This document shows positions 52,931 through 63,102 of a DNA stretch of 64,000 nucleotides, one piece after another (within the stretch, counting starts at the first letter, position 1; every line of letters starts with the position of its first letter). Origin of the DNA: Gossypium raimondii (taxonomy: Eukaryota > Streptophyta > Magnoliopsida > Malvales > Malvaceae); the NCBI RefSeq assembly GCF_025698545.1, contig NC_068566.1:45301192-45365191 (forward strand), in the 5' to 3' direction. A program made the translations under genes and the position numbers. Below the pieces are notes generated by a model. The model saw only the letters and a program-made list of their open reading frames with translations, had not been told where the DNA came from and did not search any database.

Positions 52931-53514
52931 CCTAAATAAGTGTATGAAAAAGAAAAAGAAAAAAAAGGGAACTATCACAAACCCTAAAAGGCTATATTTG
53001 TGTGAAACCCTATAGGATGATGGTTTGAAAGATTAGAGGGTTTAGCTTTTACCTAATTGATGTAACTCTAACTGTAAAGTTAAAGTAAAAAGTGGTTTAG
53101 GACAAGCTATAGTAATCAAATAGTCCCCCAAGTTATAGTAAAAATCATATACATGAATCGGTACGTGTTGGGTATAATAGTAATTCACATTATATGATTA
53201 ATGTCGAGCTTTAGAGATGATATTGTCGAGAGAAACATTCAAACCTAAATGTATGAAAAAGAAAAAAAGAAGAAACTATCACAAACCCTGAAAGGCTATA
53301 ATTGTGTGAAACCCTATAGGATAAAGCTTTGCAAGATTAGAGGATTTAACTTTTAGCTAATTGATGTAACTCTAACCATAAAGTTAAAGCAAAAAATTCT
53401 TTAACTATAGTATGAATCAATGTGTGTTGAGTATAATAGTAACCCACATTATATTATTAAGAGGAGAATTTATGGTTGAATTTTAGAGATAATATTGTCG
53501 AGAGAAGCAGTCAC
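52931..53514. repeat. Local tandem duplication of a noncoding unit
   Basis: 52931-53243 and 53244-53514 share, in order, GTATGAAAAAGAAAAA, AACTATCACAAACCCT, GTGTGAAACCCTATAGGAT, TAATTGATGTAACTCTAAC, AAAGTTAAAG, GTATAATAGTAA and ATATTGTCGAGAGAA. A third partial start (CACGAACCCTGAAAGATT) follows near 53510. The two units differ by small indels and about 15% by eye. No ORF is preserved. Confidence 0.7.
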
Positions 53515-53519
53515 GAACC

Positions 53520-54020
53520 CTGAAAGATTTGTCTCTATGAATTGTAAAACGAATATAAAAGATATTTTAATCCAGAAAAAATTATATACATGTAAAGTGT
53601 GAAAGGTAGCTCCAAAAGCAACTTCTTTTTCTCTGCTGTCCTTCAGAAGGGTTAAAAGGGAATGGAGAAAGGAACTTTAGGGGCAATGGTTTCCCAAAGA
53701 TTAAAGAAAATTTGGTATTGAAGGTTGAAATAAAATTGCAATTTTTTTAAGGGTTAAAATATGGAAATTTTGTTTAAAAAAGTTTAAATAAAAGCCTTGG
53801 TAATTGAAAGGGACTCAACTTGATATTATCTCAAAATGATAACATTTATTTGATCATAATTGGTAAAATACTTCAATCAATCCCTATTAAAATTTTCAAA
53901 TTTTATAGCTTTTATTTGATTAATTATTTTTTCTGCAAAATTTAGTGAAATTTGAGAGTGAAGTGACTCAAAATTCTTCACACATCATTGCTAAAATTTT
54001 CATTTTTTAAACCTTTTGTT
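53520..54020. other. Spacer
   Basis: AT-rich, with no gene visible. Confidence 0.4.
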
Positions 54021-54021
54021 T

Positions 54022-54098
54022 GATTCGAACTCATGTTCTCTTACATTGGTAATAATATCCATGTCAATCGAGTTAAGACTTAATTGACAAGTCACTAT
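54022..54098 (-). repeat. tRNA-derived SINE-like repeat, head fragment
   Basis: TTCGAACTCATGTTCTCTTA through TCAATCGAGTTAAGACTTAA is the tRNA-like head of the family, read on the - strand (TTAAGTCTTAACTCGATTG). The tail part is missing. Confidence 0.5.
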
Positions 54099-54099
54099 A

Positions 54100-54900
54100 T
54101 TTTTTAATATCATTTCAAAGTCATTAACCCGATTTAGATATTATTATCTTAAAGTTAAATGAAAATTCAATTTAACATAATATATGACAAATCATACTAT
54201 ATTTTGGACCCTTCCCACCACATTATCTATGATCTCTTTCCAATTATTTAATATCATTTCATCAAATTTTTCATATCATTGGTACATAATTTTGGTAATT
54301 TTTTATCTTGAAGTTCAAACCTGAACTTTAACTATTAAATCTTAAACATGAACCCCAAACTCAAATCCGAACCTTTAACCCTAAACTTTAGATCCTAAAC
54401 CTTGAGTTTTTAAGATTCGAGGATAAAAAGATTACCAAAATTATATATCAATGAGATAAAAAAATTACTAAAATATTAGTAAATAATTAAAAATAATATA
54501 AAATAATTTCTAATATATTTACTCACAAAACACGTAACATAAAAAAAATAGTAAGAATAAAAAGGGTTGTTCATCTATTACAAAGCAAATGATGAGATTG
54601 AGAGTTTGTCGGGTAAAAAATAACCTTGAGAGTGGTTAAAGGAATGGGGCTAATAAGGTAGCATATCATAAACTCAACTAGTCAAACTAGATGGTCAAAA
54701 GAAGATTAAAATTTAGTCTTAATCTAATTTTCCCCTTGAAAAGGGGTAAATCATTACATATTTGTTTAAAGCAAAATTTGGAGCAAAATCATTTGTTAAG
54801 TATCTCAAAAGAAGGTTAAAAGACATCATAATTCTTTTGGGAAAAAGAGGGTTAAAGTTCTTTCAACAAATTGGTCACAAGCAATTATTTCTAATCATAT
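54100..54900. other. Spacer
   Basis: No gene is seen. Repeated CTTTAACCCTAAACTTTAG and AACCTTGAG words near 54310-54410 form a degenerate AAACCCT-like cluster. Confidence 0.4.
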
Positions 54901-54904
54901 ATGT

Positions 54905-55325
54905 TTTTTTTTATATTATGCCTAAAATTATTCATAGTCTCTCATTGACTCATAAATAGAAAGATAATGTGTTTCTGCGGACTCGAACCCACATCCTCCT
55001 ATATTGATAATAATACTCAATGGCGGAGCCAAGGGGGTTGTCAGGCCCCGACCCCTTCTAAAATAGAAAATTTTCCGTTTAGGCCATTTATAATTTATAA
55101 AATTTTAAATTAGTAATGATAAAATTACACATTTGCCTCCCAAAAATAATAAAAAATTGATTTAATACTTTAAAAATTATAAAGATCTAGTCTATTAAAA
55201 TGGTGGAATTACATTTTTACTATCGTAAAAATATACAATTTAATTTTGACCCCCTAAAAAAAAATTTTTGACTGTGCCATTGATAATACCTATTCCAATC
55301 GAGTTAAGACTTAATCAATTATTGC
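54905..55325 (-). repeat. tRNA-derived SINE-like repeat, copy interrupted by a MITE
   Basis: On the - strand the head TTAAGTCTTAACTCGATTGG (55315-55295) resembles a pol III A box. After the insert, AGGAGGATGTGGGTTCGAGTCC (box B) continues to CTTTCTATTTATGAGTC and a tail near 54905. The hAT MITE at 55018-55282 splits the head. Removing it restores the order seen in the copies at 29738 and 45553. Confidence 0.6.
55018..55282. mobile_element. hAT-type MITE, family C copy 2
   Basis: CAATGGCGGAGCCAAGGGGG starts the element, and the inverse of that end (GACTGTGCCATTG) closes it. ATAATACT (55010-55017) and ATAATACC (55283-55290) are 7 of 8 identical. It is 265 bp and noncoding. Confidence 0.78.
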
Positions 55326-55885
55326 CGTTCTTTATAAATAAGAGTTTTGGTTAAATACCAATTATTACTTATTTTGTGTATATATTTTCTATATAAAATA
55401 TATAATAAAAATACTTTTAAAATAATACAGTTTACTTTATAGTACTTAATTCAGTTAGTGGAAGGTATAGATATTATTAACTTTACATTACAAATATAAA
55501 TATAAATTTATTAATTCAATAAATTAATCTTAAATAAAAATGTCTTATTTTATTATTTATATACGCGTTTAAACGTGCTGTTGATTATTGCAATAATAAT
55601 AGTGTCAATTAAATTAATAGAAAAACAAATTTTAATGAGATTAGATATATGAAATATAATTAATTATATTAAAAATTGAATAACATAAATGTATATAAAT
55701 GTAATTTCAATTAGGGAGCTCATTCATTAGGTTGGTTCTTTCAATCAATGGATTAAATCAGTTACTGTTTTAGTTAGGATGGCTTTTGGTTAATTATTAT
55801 TAATTAAAATTCATAGTTGATCCCATCAACTTAATTGGCTTCATTTATATTATTTTAAATATGAGGCAGTTGTGTTGGTGAATGT
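55326..55885. other. AT-rich spacer
   Basis: No gene or RNA is visible. Confidence 0.5.
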
Positions 55886-55889
55886 TATA

Positions 55890-56330
55890 GGATTAAAAAA
55901 CGAGTTTGGATAAAAATATTAAGTAGGTTTAAATATGGGTCAGGCTCGAGTTTAAAAATTCAAGACCTGAGTCCAGCCCAATTTTAAGTTTATAATACTT
56001 TATATCATGTTATTTTTATATATTATATAATTTATAACACATAAAAAAATAAATCTATACTAAATATATGATACTACTCTAATGTAAACAGTAAAATAAT
56101 GTTAAGATAATCTGTATAAAAAAATTCAATATATTTTTAAAAAAAAATTAAAAATCAATATGGACGACCTTAAAATGTACTTGAGTTAATTTTTTGTAAA
56201 TATGAGTGGACTTGGGCTAAATCATAGATTCTTATTTCGAGTCAAGTCAAGCTTGAACAATTATAAAATATATTAATATCATGTTTAAACCTAACTCAAC
56301 CTAAACTAACCCGGTCCATGAGTACCTCTA
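55890..56330. mobile_element. hAT-type MITE, family B copy 2 (diverged)
   Basis: ATATGGGTCAGGCTCGAG near the left, ATGATACTACTCTAATGTAAAC in the middle and CCGGTCCATGAGTACCTCTA at the right match family B copy 1 at 28626. The left end is eroded, and no duplication was found. Confidence 0.55.
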
Positions 56331-56639
56331 ATAGTAGGTTACCATTCCAGTCTTAACAAATTGTACTAGTGTATACCAACTAATAATGATTGATATAAAA
56401 TTTTAATATTTTTTATCTTAAATATTTATTTTCATAATTACATTTTAATATAAAATATAATCAATTCGAACTTAGTCCACCGAATTCACCTATAAAATTC
56501 AATTAAGTTAATTTAAGATGGTAAAAATCAATTAATTCGATTACAGTAAAAGATGACTCATCAAAATCAATTAAATATATATATAAAAAATAATCTTTTA
56601 ACTGTTTGTTCAACTTGTATACGTAAAATATTATAAAAA

Positions 56640-56800
56640 GGATAAATATCAAACTCGTACATGAACTTTAGTTCAATATGCAATTTGATACATGAATTTT
56701 AATTTGGTGTAATTATACACATGAAACTTCAATTGTGGTTCATATGTATACATAAAACTTCGATTTTGATTCAATCATACACATTTGAAGAAAATTTATC
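56640..56800. repeat. Dispersed repeat E, copy 2
   Basis: Matches 8310-8462 in order and orientation (ATGAACTTTAGTTCAATATG, TTTGATACATGAA, AATTATACACATGAAACTT). Confidence 0.5.
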
Positions 56801-56885
56801 TTAAAACCCAAATCATTCACTATGGACATCCCAAAATTTTGTATTCTATTTTCATAAATAAAACAACTTTTTTCATCCCAACTGG

Positions 56886-57018
56886 ACATTCAGGTTAGCA
56901 TTTAAAACTTATTTTTACTGCCACGTCAGACTTCCATTTGGGAGGTAATAGATCTTAATGGTAAAGTGACCATTTTGTAACAAAATAATAATATAAGTGA
57001 CTATTTTGAAATTTACCC
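56886..57018. repeat. Fragment of Mutator-like MITE family A
   Basis: CATTCAGGTTAGCATTTAAAA, GCCACGTCAGACTTCC and TGGTAAAGTGACC through ATAAGTGACTATTTTG with TTTACCC match the right half of family A. The left half is absent. Confidence 0.5.
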
Positions 57019-57293
57019 TTAAAAAAATATACATTGATGGTACGGTGAGAGTTAGTTGAAGCGGCGGGTAAAGGGGGAGAATTTTAGAGTAGAACATGGG
57101 ACCCAATTTTTCTTTTTTATTTTTGCCTCTATAAGGAGTGGGGGTGGGTAGGCGCACGAAAGCTACTAAGTAAGGGATGTGCACACGTGCACTCCTTTGA
57201 CAAAAACATTTTTAAAAACGATCACATTTTTTTTATTACAGAATATTTCACTTTTTTTTACTACATTTACAACCCTCAATTAAATAATTTTAA

Positions 57294-57699
57294 GGATAAA
57301 CTATAAAAATAATCTCTTTTATTTACCTCATATTACATTTTAGTCACTTATGTTTGAAATGTTATGTTTTAGTCACTTACGTTATCGTTTTGTTTCAAAG
57401 TGGCCACTCTACCATTAAACTCTATTACCTCACTAATGACAGTCCTACGTGGCAATCCAAATGGGTTTTAAATGCCAACTTAGATGTCCAGATGCTGAGA
57501 TGAAAACATATTTTTAATTAAATAAATTTAATTTGGACTGTCACATAGGACAGTCGTTAGAGAGGTAATGGAGTTTAATGGTAGAGTGACTACTTCATAA
57601 CAAAATTATAACGTAAGTGACTAAAACGTAACATTTCAAACATAAGTGACTGAAATATAATCTAAGGCAAACAAAAATGACTATTTTTATAATTTACCC
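57294..57699. mobile_element. Mutator-like MITE, family A copy 2
   Basis: GGATAAACTATAAAAATAAT on the left mirrors ATTTTTATAATTTACCC on the right, with long complementary arms as in copy 1. TAATTTTAA is a perfect 9-bp target duplication (57285-57293, 57700-57708). Confidence 0.88.
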
Positions 57700-58120
57700 T
57701 AATTTTAAATGTTAATTTAAGCTTGTCAATAACGTATTTATATTGTATTTTTTTTCTAAATTTAGATTGAAATAATGTTTAAAAATAATTTTACAATAAA
57801 ATATTCAATGAAAAGGGCAAATAAGTAAAATGGAGCTTATAATTAAGGATAATATAAAACATTAGCATAAAGTTGGGAGGTTTTTCGATAATTACATAAA
57901 ATTTATAAAGAATCAAGTCATTGCCGTGTTTGACCTTAAAAGCGTTTGCTTATACACTTATTCCAGACAATGTTAGTAACATTCAAGCAAAAAGAAAAGA
58001 TTTTTTTTTTTTTTTGGTTTTTGCATTGACATAATATAAAAAGGGGATTTTTTATTTATGAATTTAATATTTTTTTAAAAAAATATATAATTTTTGATTT
58101 TTTTCATTACGGAAGCTTCT
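57700..58120. other. Upstream region of the proline-rich gene
   Basis: AT-rich sequence with a T-run at 58000-58015 and no other gene. It leads into the TATA box at 58123. Confidence 0.45.
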
Positions 58121-58122
58121 TC

Positions 58123-58129
58123 TATAAAT
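58123..58129 (+). promoter_or_regulatory. TATA box of the proline-rich gene
   Basis: TATAAAT lies 119 bp before the start codon, followed about 20 bp later by the pyrimidine patch CCTTTCTCTTTCG. This gives a predicted transcription start near 58155. Confidence 0.6.
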
Positions 58130-58247
58130 CACCGTTTACGTCCTTTCTCTTTCGTTTGTTTTTTTTTTCTGGGAAAATTTGGACATTTTCAGAGGGGAAG
58201 AAAGTTTTGAGCTGTTTGTTTCTCGGGAAAAAAAGAGAGAGGTAGAA

Positions 58248-61200
58248 ATGAGAGGCGCAAATGGAGAATCTAGAGTTTTGAATAATACTTTGGAGACTAT
58301 ACATGCTGCTGCTAACGCGATCGCTTCAGCTGAGAATCGTGTTCCACACGCTACGGTTCAGGTAAAATAAATTTTAAAATTTATGTTTCGTTTGGTGTTT
58401 TTTTTTGGGTGTTTTCTTTGCTGTGATTGTTTCAATGGAGTTTTAATTCAATTTGGTTGATTTGTGGAAATGTTTTTAAACTTCTTCGGTATTCATTTCG
58501 TGATCTGTTTTTTTGCACGATTTGATTTTCTTTTTTTGGTTCTGTGATTATGTTATGGTGATTTAATAAGTTTTTTTTTTAACTAGAATCAAGTTTAAGC
58601 TTTCTTTTCAGCGTAATAATATGTGATTTTAGGCTTAAATTTATTAAAGGTTGAGTTGTTCCAGAATCAAGAATCTTTTTTCACTGTTGCTTGTGGTTAG
58701 ATTTAGAAATTGAAGGTTTTCTTATTTATAGCTTGTTTCTTTTTTGGTACTTGGCAGTTCAGGATTCTAAGAATTGTCTTTGTTGATGAAACAGTGTTTA
58801 TCAACATATATGGTTTCTTTGTTATTATATTCGATATACCTTATTTACCCAGCAAACATCGTGAACTAGGTGATCTTCTTCATTACTGTTTCTAATTTTA
58901 CTTTCATTCGGCCTAGATTCCTAGATCAGAAGTAAGGAAGCAAAAGAAGAAGAAGAGTATTATACAAATTTGTCCTTGAATTTGTTTGTATCATTAAGCT
59001 TTTTTGTGTCCATAATGTGGGAAGAGTTAATTAGAAGGTTTCGTATAGGCTCCGATTGTGGAAATCTAGAAACTTATGTATGCCTTACCTGACTAAGATC
59101 AAGGTAAATCCCATTTCAACATCCGAATTCAAGGTGGATAATCAGTGGTTCTGTGTATGTTCTGTCTGTATATGATTTCCCTTGTAGTGGAGGTCTAGTT
59201 GAAGAATACTCATTTACAATCACGCGGATAAGCTTCGGAAATACTTAAACAATGGGTATGAATTGCATATGCTACTTGACCTTAATTTAGATGGTAAAAG
59301 TGTGGGATAAGCATACATACTCTTTCTATCAAACAGTTTGAAGCATAATTGTAGCATGATTTCCAATAAGTTTTGAGCATAGATGCTTTAATTTGTTTCT
59401 TTACTTGATACACTTTGGTCAGAGCTTCAATGAGGATGCATTGCCTTATTGTGTAATATGATCTTTTTCTTTCATTGCCAGTTGTTTGGTTTCCTATTAA
59501 CTACATAAGAATTTGGTGTAATTTACTGTATTAATCCATTTTATCATAAATTTGGTGACATTCAGAAGAGAAGATGGAGTGGCTGGTGGAGTGTTTATTG
59601 GTGTTTTGGATCTAACAAACAAAAAAAGCGAATTGGGCCTGCTGTTCTTGTTTCCGAAACAAGTGCTTCTGGTGGTAATGTGCCTGCTGCTGAAAATCCA
59701 AACCAAGCATCCTCCTTTACACTTCCTTTTGTTGCACCACCCTCTTCTCCTGCATCTTTCCTTCCATCTGGACCCCCCTCTGCTACACAGTCTCCAGCTG
59801 GTTTAGTGTCTCTCACATCTATTTCTGCTAGTATGTATTCTCCAGGGCCTGCTTCCATTTTTGCTATTGGCCCTTATGCTCACGAAACTCAGTTAGTTTC
59901 CCCACCTGTTTTCTCGGCTTTCCCCACTGAACCTTCAACTGCACCATTTACACCTCCTCCCGAGTCAGTTCACTTGACTACACCATCCTCGCCTGAGGTG
60001 CCATTTGCCCAGTTCCTTGGCCCCAACCTCCAGTATGGAGAGCAGCGATTCCCATTATCCCACTATGAATTTCAGTCTTATAATCTTCAACCTGGGAGCC
60101 CTGTAGGCCAATTGATCTCCCCAAGCTCAGGAATCTCCGGTTCTGGCACCTCATCTCCTTTCCTCGATGGTGATTATACTACTGGTCTACGCTTTCCTGA
60201 GTTCCAACTGGTTTACCCTTCCAAGCTCTTGAACCTTGATAAGCTTTCCAACCGTGAATGGGGATCATATCATGGTTCTGGTACTTTAACCCCAGACGGT
60301 ACAACATCCACACCTCGCAATGGTTTTCTTCTGGATCATCAGATTTCTGAAATTGTGTCGCATCCACGCGTGGCTAGAGAAAACCAAACTGATCAGGTTG
60401 TGGTTAATCATAGAGTTTCATTCGAGTTAACAAATCAAAAAGCTGCTAGTTGTGTGGAAACTGAGACTGCAACACCATCCGAAGCTGTGGCAGAATCTCT
60501 ATGGAATGAAGCAGCAAGAGAGAGAGAAGAAAACGCCACTAAGTTGTTGGATACTTCTGTATGTAGAGTTGGTGAAACATACAACGGAAAGCCAGAGAAT
60601 GCTCCAGCAGATAGGGAAGGCAAACCACAGCACCATAAGAACCGATCCATCACTCTCGGGTCAGTTAAAGAATTCAATTTCGACAATATTAATGGAGAGA
60701 TAGAAGAAAATGCTACTAAGTCAGTGGAAACTTATGAAGGTCGTGTTGGTGAAACATGCAACGAAAGGCCAGAGCAAGCTCCAGCAGATAGGGAAGGCAA
60801 ACCACAGCACCATAAGAACCGATCCATCACTCTTGGGTCACTTAAAGAATTCAATTTCGACAATGTTAATGCCGAGATAGAAGAAAATGCTACCAAGTCG
60901 GTGGAAACTCATGAATGTCGTGTTGGTGAAACATACAATGAAAGACCAGAGAAAGCTGAAGTATCTCTACAGAACGAAGCAGCAAGAGAAACAGAAGAAA
61001 ACTCTAAGTCGACGGAAACTTACGAATATCGTGTCGGTGAAACATGCAATGTAAGACCAGAGAAAGCTCCAGCAGATAAGGAAGCCAAACCACAGCACCA
61101 CAAGAACCGATCCATCACTCTCGGATCAGCCAAAGAATTCAATTTTGACAACCTTGATGGAGGTGATGTCCATAATAAGCCCATTGTTAGTTCCGATTGG

Positions 61201-61287
61201 TGGGCCAACGAGAAAGTAGCCGGAAACGACGACGGCATTCCCAAGAATTGGTCCTTTTTCCCCATGCTGCAACCTGGTGTAAGTTAA
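58248..61287 (+). CDS. Proline/serine-rich 'hydroxyproline-rich glycoprotein family' protein (At5g52430-like)
   Basis: Two exons (58248-58361 and 59566-61287, GT-AG intron of 1.2 kb) encode 611 residues. The N-terminus MRGANGESRVLNNTLETI is followed across the intron by KRRWSGWWSVYWCFGSNKQK, a Trp/Cys/Lys-rich patch that is the most conserved part of this plant family. Residues of about 70-230 are rich in Pro/Ser (PPSSPASFLPSGPPSA, TAPFTPPPE), then GTLTPDGTTSTPRNGF. No signal peptide is seen, so despite the family name secretion is not supported. The C-terminal third contains an expanded repeat and ends PKNWSFFPMLQPGVS. The start is the first ATG after the leader and fits the family's opening. 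The molecular function of the family is unknown to me. The frame is intact. Confidence 0.85.
60565..61162 (+). repeat. Intragenic repeat in the proline-rich gene (RVGET units)
   Basis: Units beginning RVGET[YC]N start at 60565, 60742, 60919 and 61030, spaced 177, 177 and 111 bp (59, 59 and 37 codons). Units 1, 2 and 4 carry APAD followed by KPQHHKNRSITLGS and KEFNFDN. Unit 3 lacks this part and instead repeats the NEAARE..EEN segment found before unit 1. All spacings are multiples of three, so the frame is kept. Confidence 0.88.
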
Positions 61288-62285
61288 AAAACTGGGAAGC
61301 ATTTTCGTGGGGTGCCTTCTGATTTTCCACATCATTTTAGGAACTTAGGTGTGGCTTGGGGAGGGGATTCAAACAATTTGGTAACAACAACAGAGTGCAT
61401 GCAATTTTATTCAAATCAAGTTATAGATAATTTTAGGGGTTTTTTCTTTTACTTAGATTGCATATTGCATGACTGGCTGATCCATGAAGGCTGTTGCTTG
61501 CGTCCTTCGTGACTAAAACAACAGGGTCTTATAGGAATATTTCTATGGTTACAATATTGTACTATATTTTTGCTAATTTAGGCAGACAGATATGAAAAAC
61601 AGTCTCTGATTTTGTGCACACTTGGTGTAAAAATAGCACATCTAATGGCTCTAAAAATTTGATACAGTGGTGTAAAATAATGATATGTATATTGAGGTTG
61701 CATGTCAAGGTTCTTCAGAGATCAAAGTCGGGCAGTCGAGATCGATAGTCTTTTGTCACTTCACCAGGCCGATTAGACTTGGAATCCCGATTTGGTGCAA
61801 TGGAATGCTGAGATCCAAATGTGCCTCTAGCAATGTCAATTAGACCCAATCTTTTGAGCAACTTAACCAACGATTAACAACAAGCCATGCATGTGATACA
61901 TGAAAATTCAAAAATTAAAGGCTAAAAAGTAATTAAAATAAAATATAGTAAAATATATTTGAGAGAGTTTAACCTTGAAAATTTATCAAAAAAGTATAAT
62001 AAACAAACAAATGATTGGCGCCTTTGATTGCTGTAAATTATGAACAAAAAACCAAACCCACAACAATCGCAAATACCCAAAACAAAGAATCATTTTATTA
62101 TTATTATTATTATTAATTTATTTAAGAGTAGAAACTTAATTTAATTTAATGGTATAAGATTTTTCTATAACAGGGATAACCACAAAATTATTTGAAAGAA
62201 AACGGTACTTTAGCTGAATTAGTAAAATTGAATCATCAGAAAACCGTATATGGAATCTATACATGTTTATAGGCATGAATCAGAA
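61288..62285 (+). other. 3' UTR and spacer after the proline-rich gene
   Basis: No further gene is seen. The first 300-400 bp are probably 3' UTR. A TTA microsatellite (about 6 units) sits at 62093-62114. Confidence 0.45.
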
Positions 62286-62289
62286 AGGG

Positions 62290-62648
62290 ATGAGTAAAAA
62301 TTAGTCTCGTTTAGAATATGGATCAAACTTGAACATTTAGGGTTTAACCTCAATTTGACTTTTTTAGACTGTATAATGTTTTATATTATATTATTTTTAT
62401 GTATTATGTAATTTATAGTGCATAAAATTAAATCTAGTAGTATATAGTACTACTATAGTGTAAACATTAAAATTTTTTTAAGACTCTATATAATATATAA
62501 ATAAATTAAAAATAATATAAATATATTTTTAAAAATTAAAAAAAATATATAAATGTGCCTAAAAAGAGCTTTGGTTAGCATATGGACAAGTTTAGGCAAA
62601 CATAAGATCTGTTAATATTAACCCAAATCCGACCCATGAACTCTTCTA
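62290..62648. mobile_element. hAT-type MITE, family B copy 3 (diverged)
   Basis: GTATATAGTACTACTATAGTG with TAAACATTAAA and ATCCGACCCATGAACTCTTCTA match the core and right end of family B. The left end is degraded. Confidence 0.5.
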
Positions 62649-62838
62649 ATGAAACTTCAAAGCTCCTCAAATGATTAAATCTTTTATTTGGAGTGTGTGT
62701 CACAACTATTTAACTTCTAATGAGAAATTGGTATGATGACACCATGCTCCATTTTTGCATTGTTGAAGATATAGATTAGATAGTAAATTTATCGAACACA
62801 TTTTTTTTTGTTCTTTCATTCAAACAGTTTGGAGAGTC

Positions 62839-63102
62839 CAATGACGAATCCAAGGGGGCTGACAGGGCCTTGATCACCCTAAAATTGAAAATTTTTCTAT
62901 TTAGACTCTTTTATAGTTTATAAAATTTTAAATTAGTAATGGTAAAATTACACTTTGGCCCCCCAAATGATAAAATTTTGGTTTAATCCTTTAAAAATTA
63001 TAAATATATAAGCTATTAAAACGGTAAATTTATATTTTTACTATCATAAAAATATATAATTTAATTCCGACATCCAAAAAATTTTTCTAGCTTCGCCCCT
63101 TG
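62839..63102. mobile_element. hAT-type MITE, family C copy 3
   Basis: CAATGACGAATCCAAGGGGG at the left and CTAGCTTCGCCCCTTG at the right are decayed family C ends. The interior (AAATTTTAAATTAGTAATGG, TTTTTACTATCATAAAAATA) agrees with the other copies. The flanks GGAGAGTC and AGAGAACC match poorly, so it is older. Confidence 0.65.

Noticed and set aside
54310-54420. AAACCCTAA-like words that could mark an interstitial telomere
   Set aside because: The words are irregular and separated by other sequence. No true TTTAGGG array is present.
60179-60686. Open frames on the - strand within the proline-rich gene
   Set aside because: Antisense shadows of the true + strand exon. They have no independent start context, and their repeated parts mirror the coding repeat.
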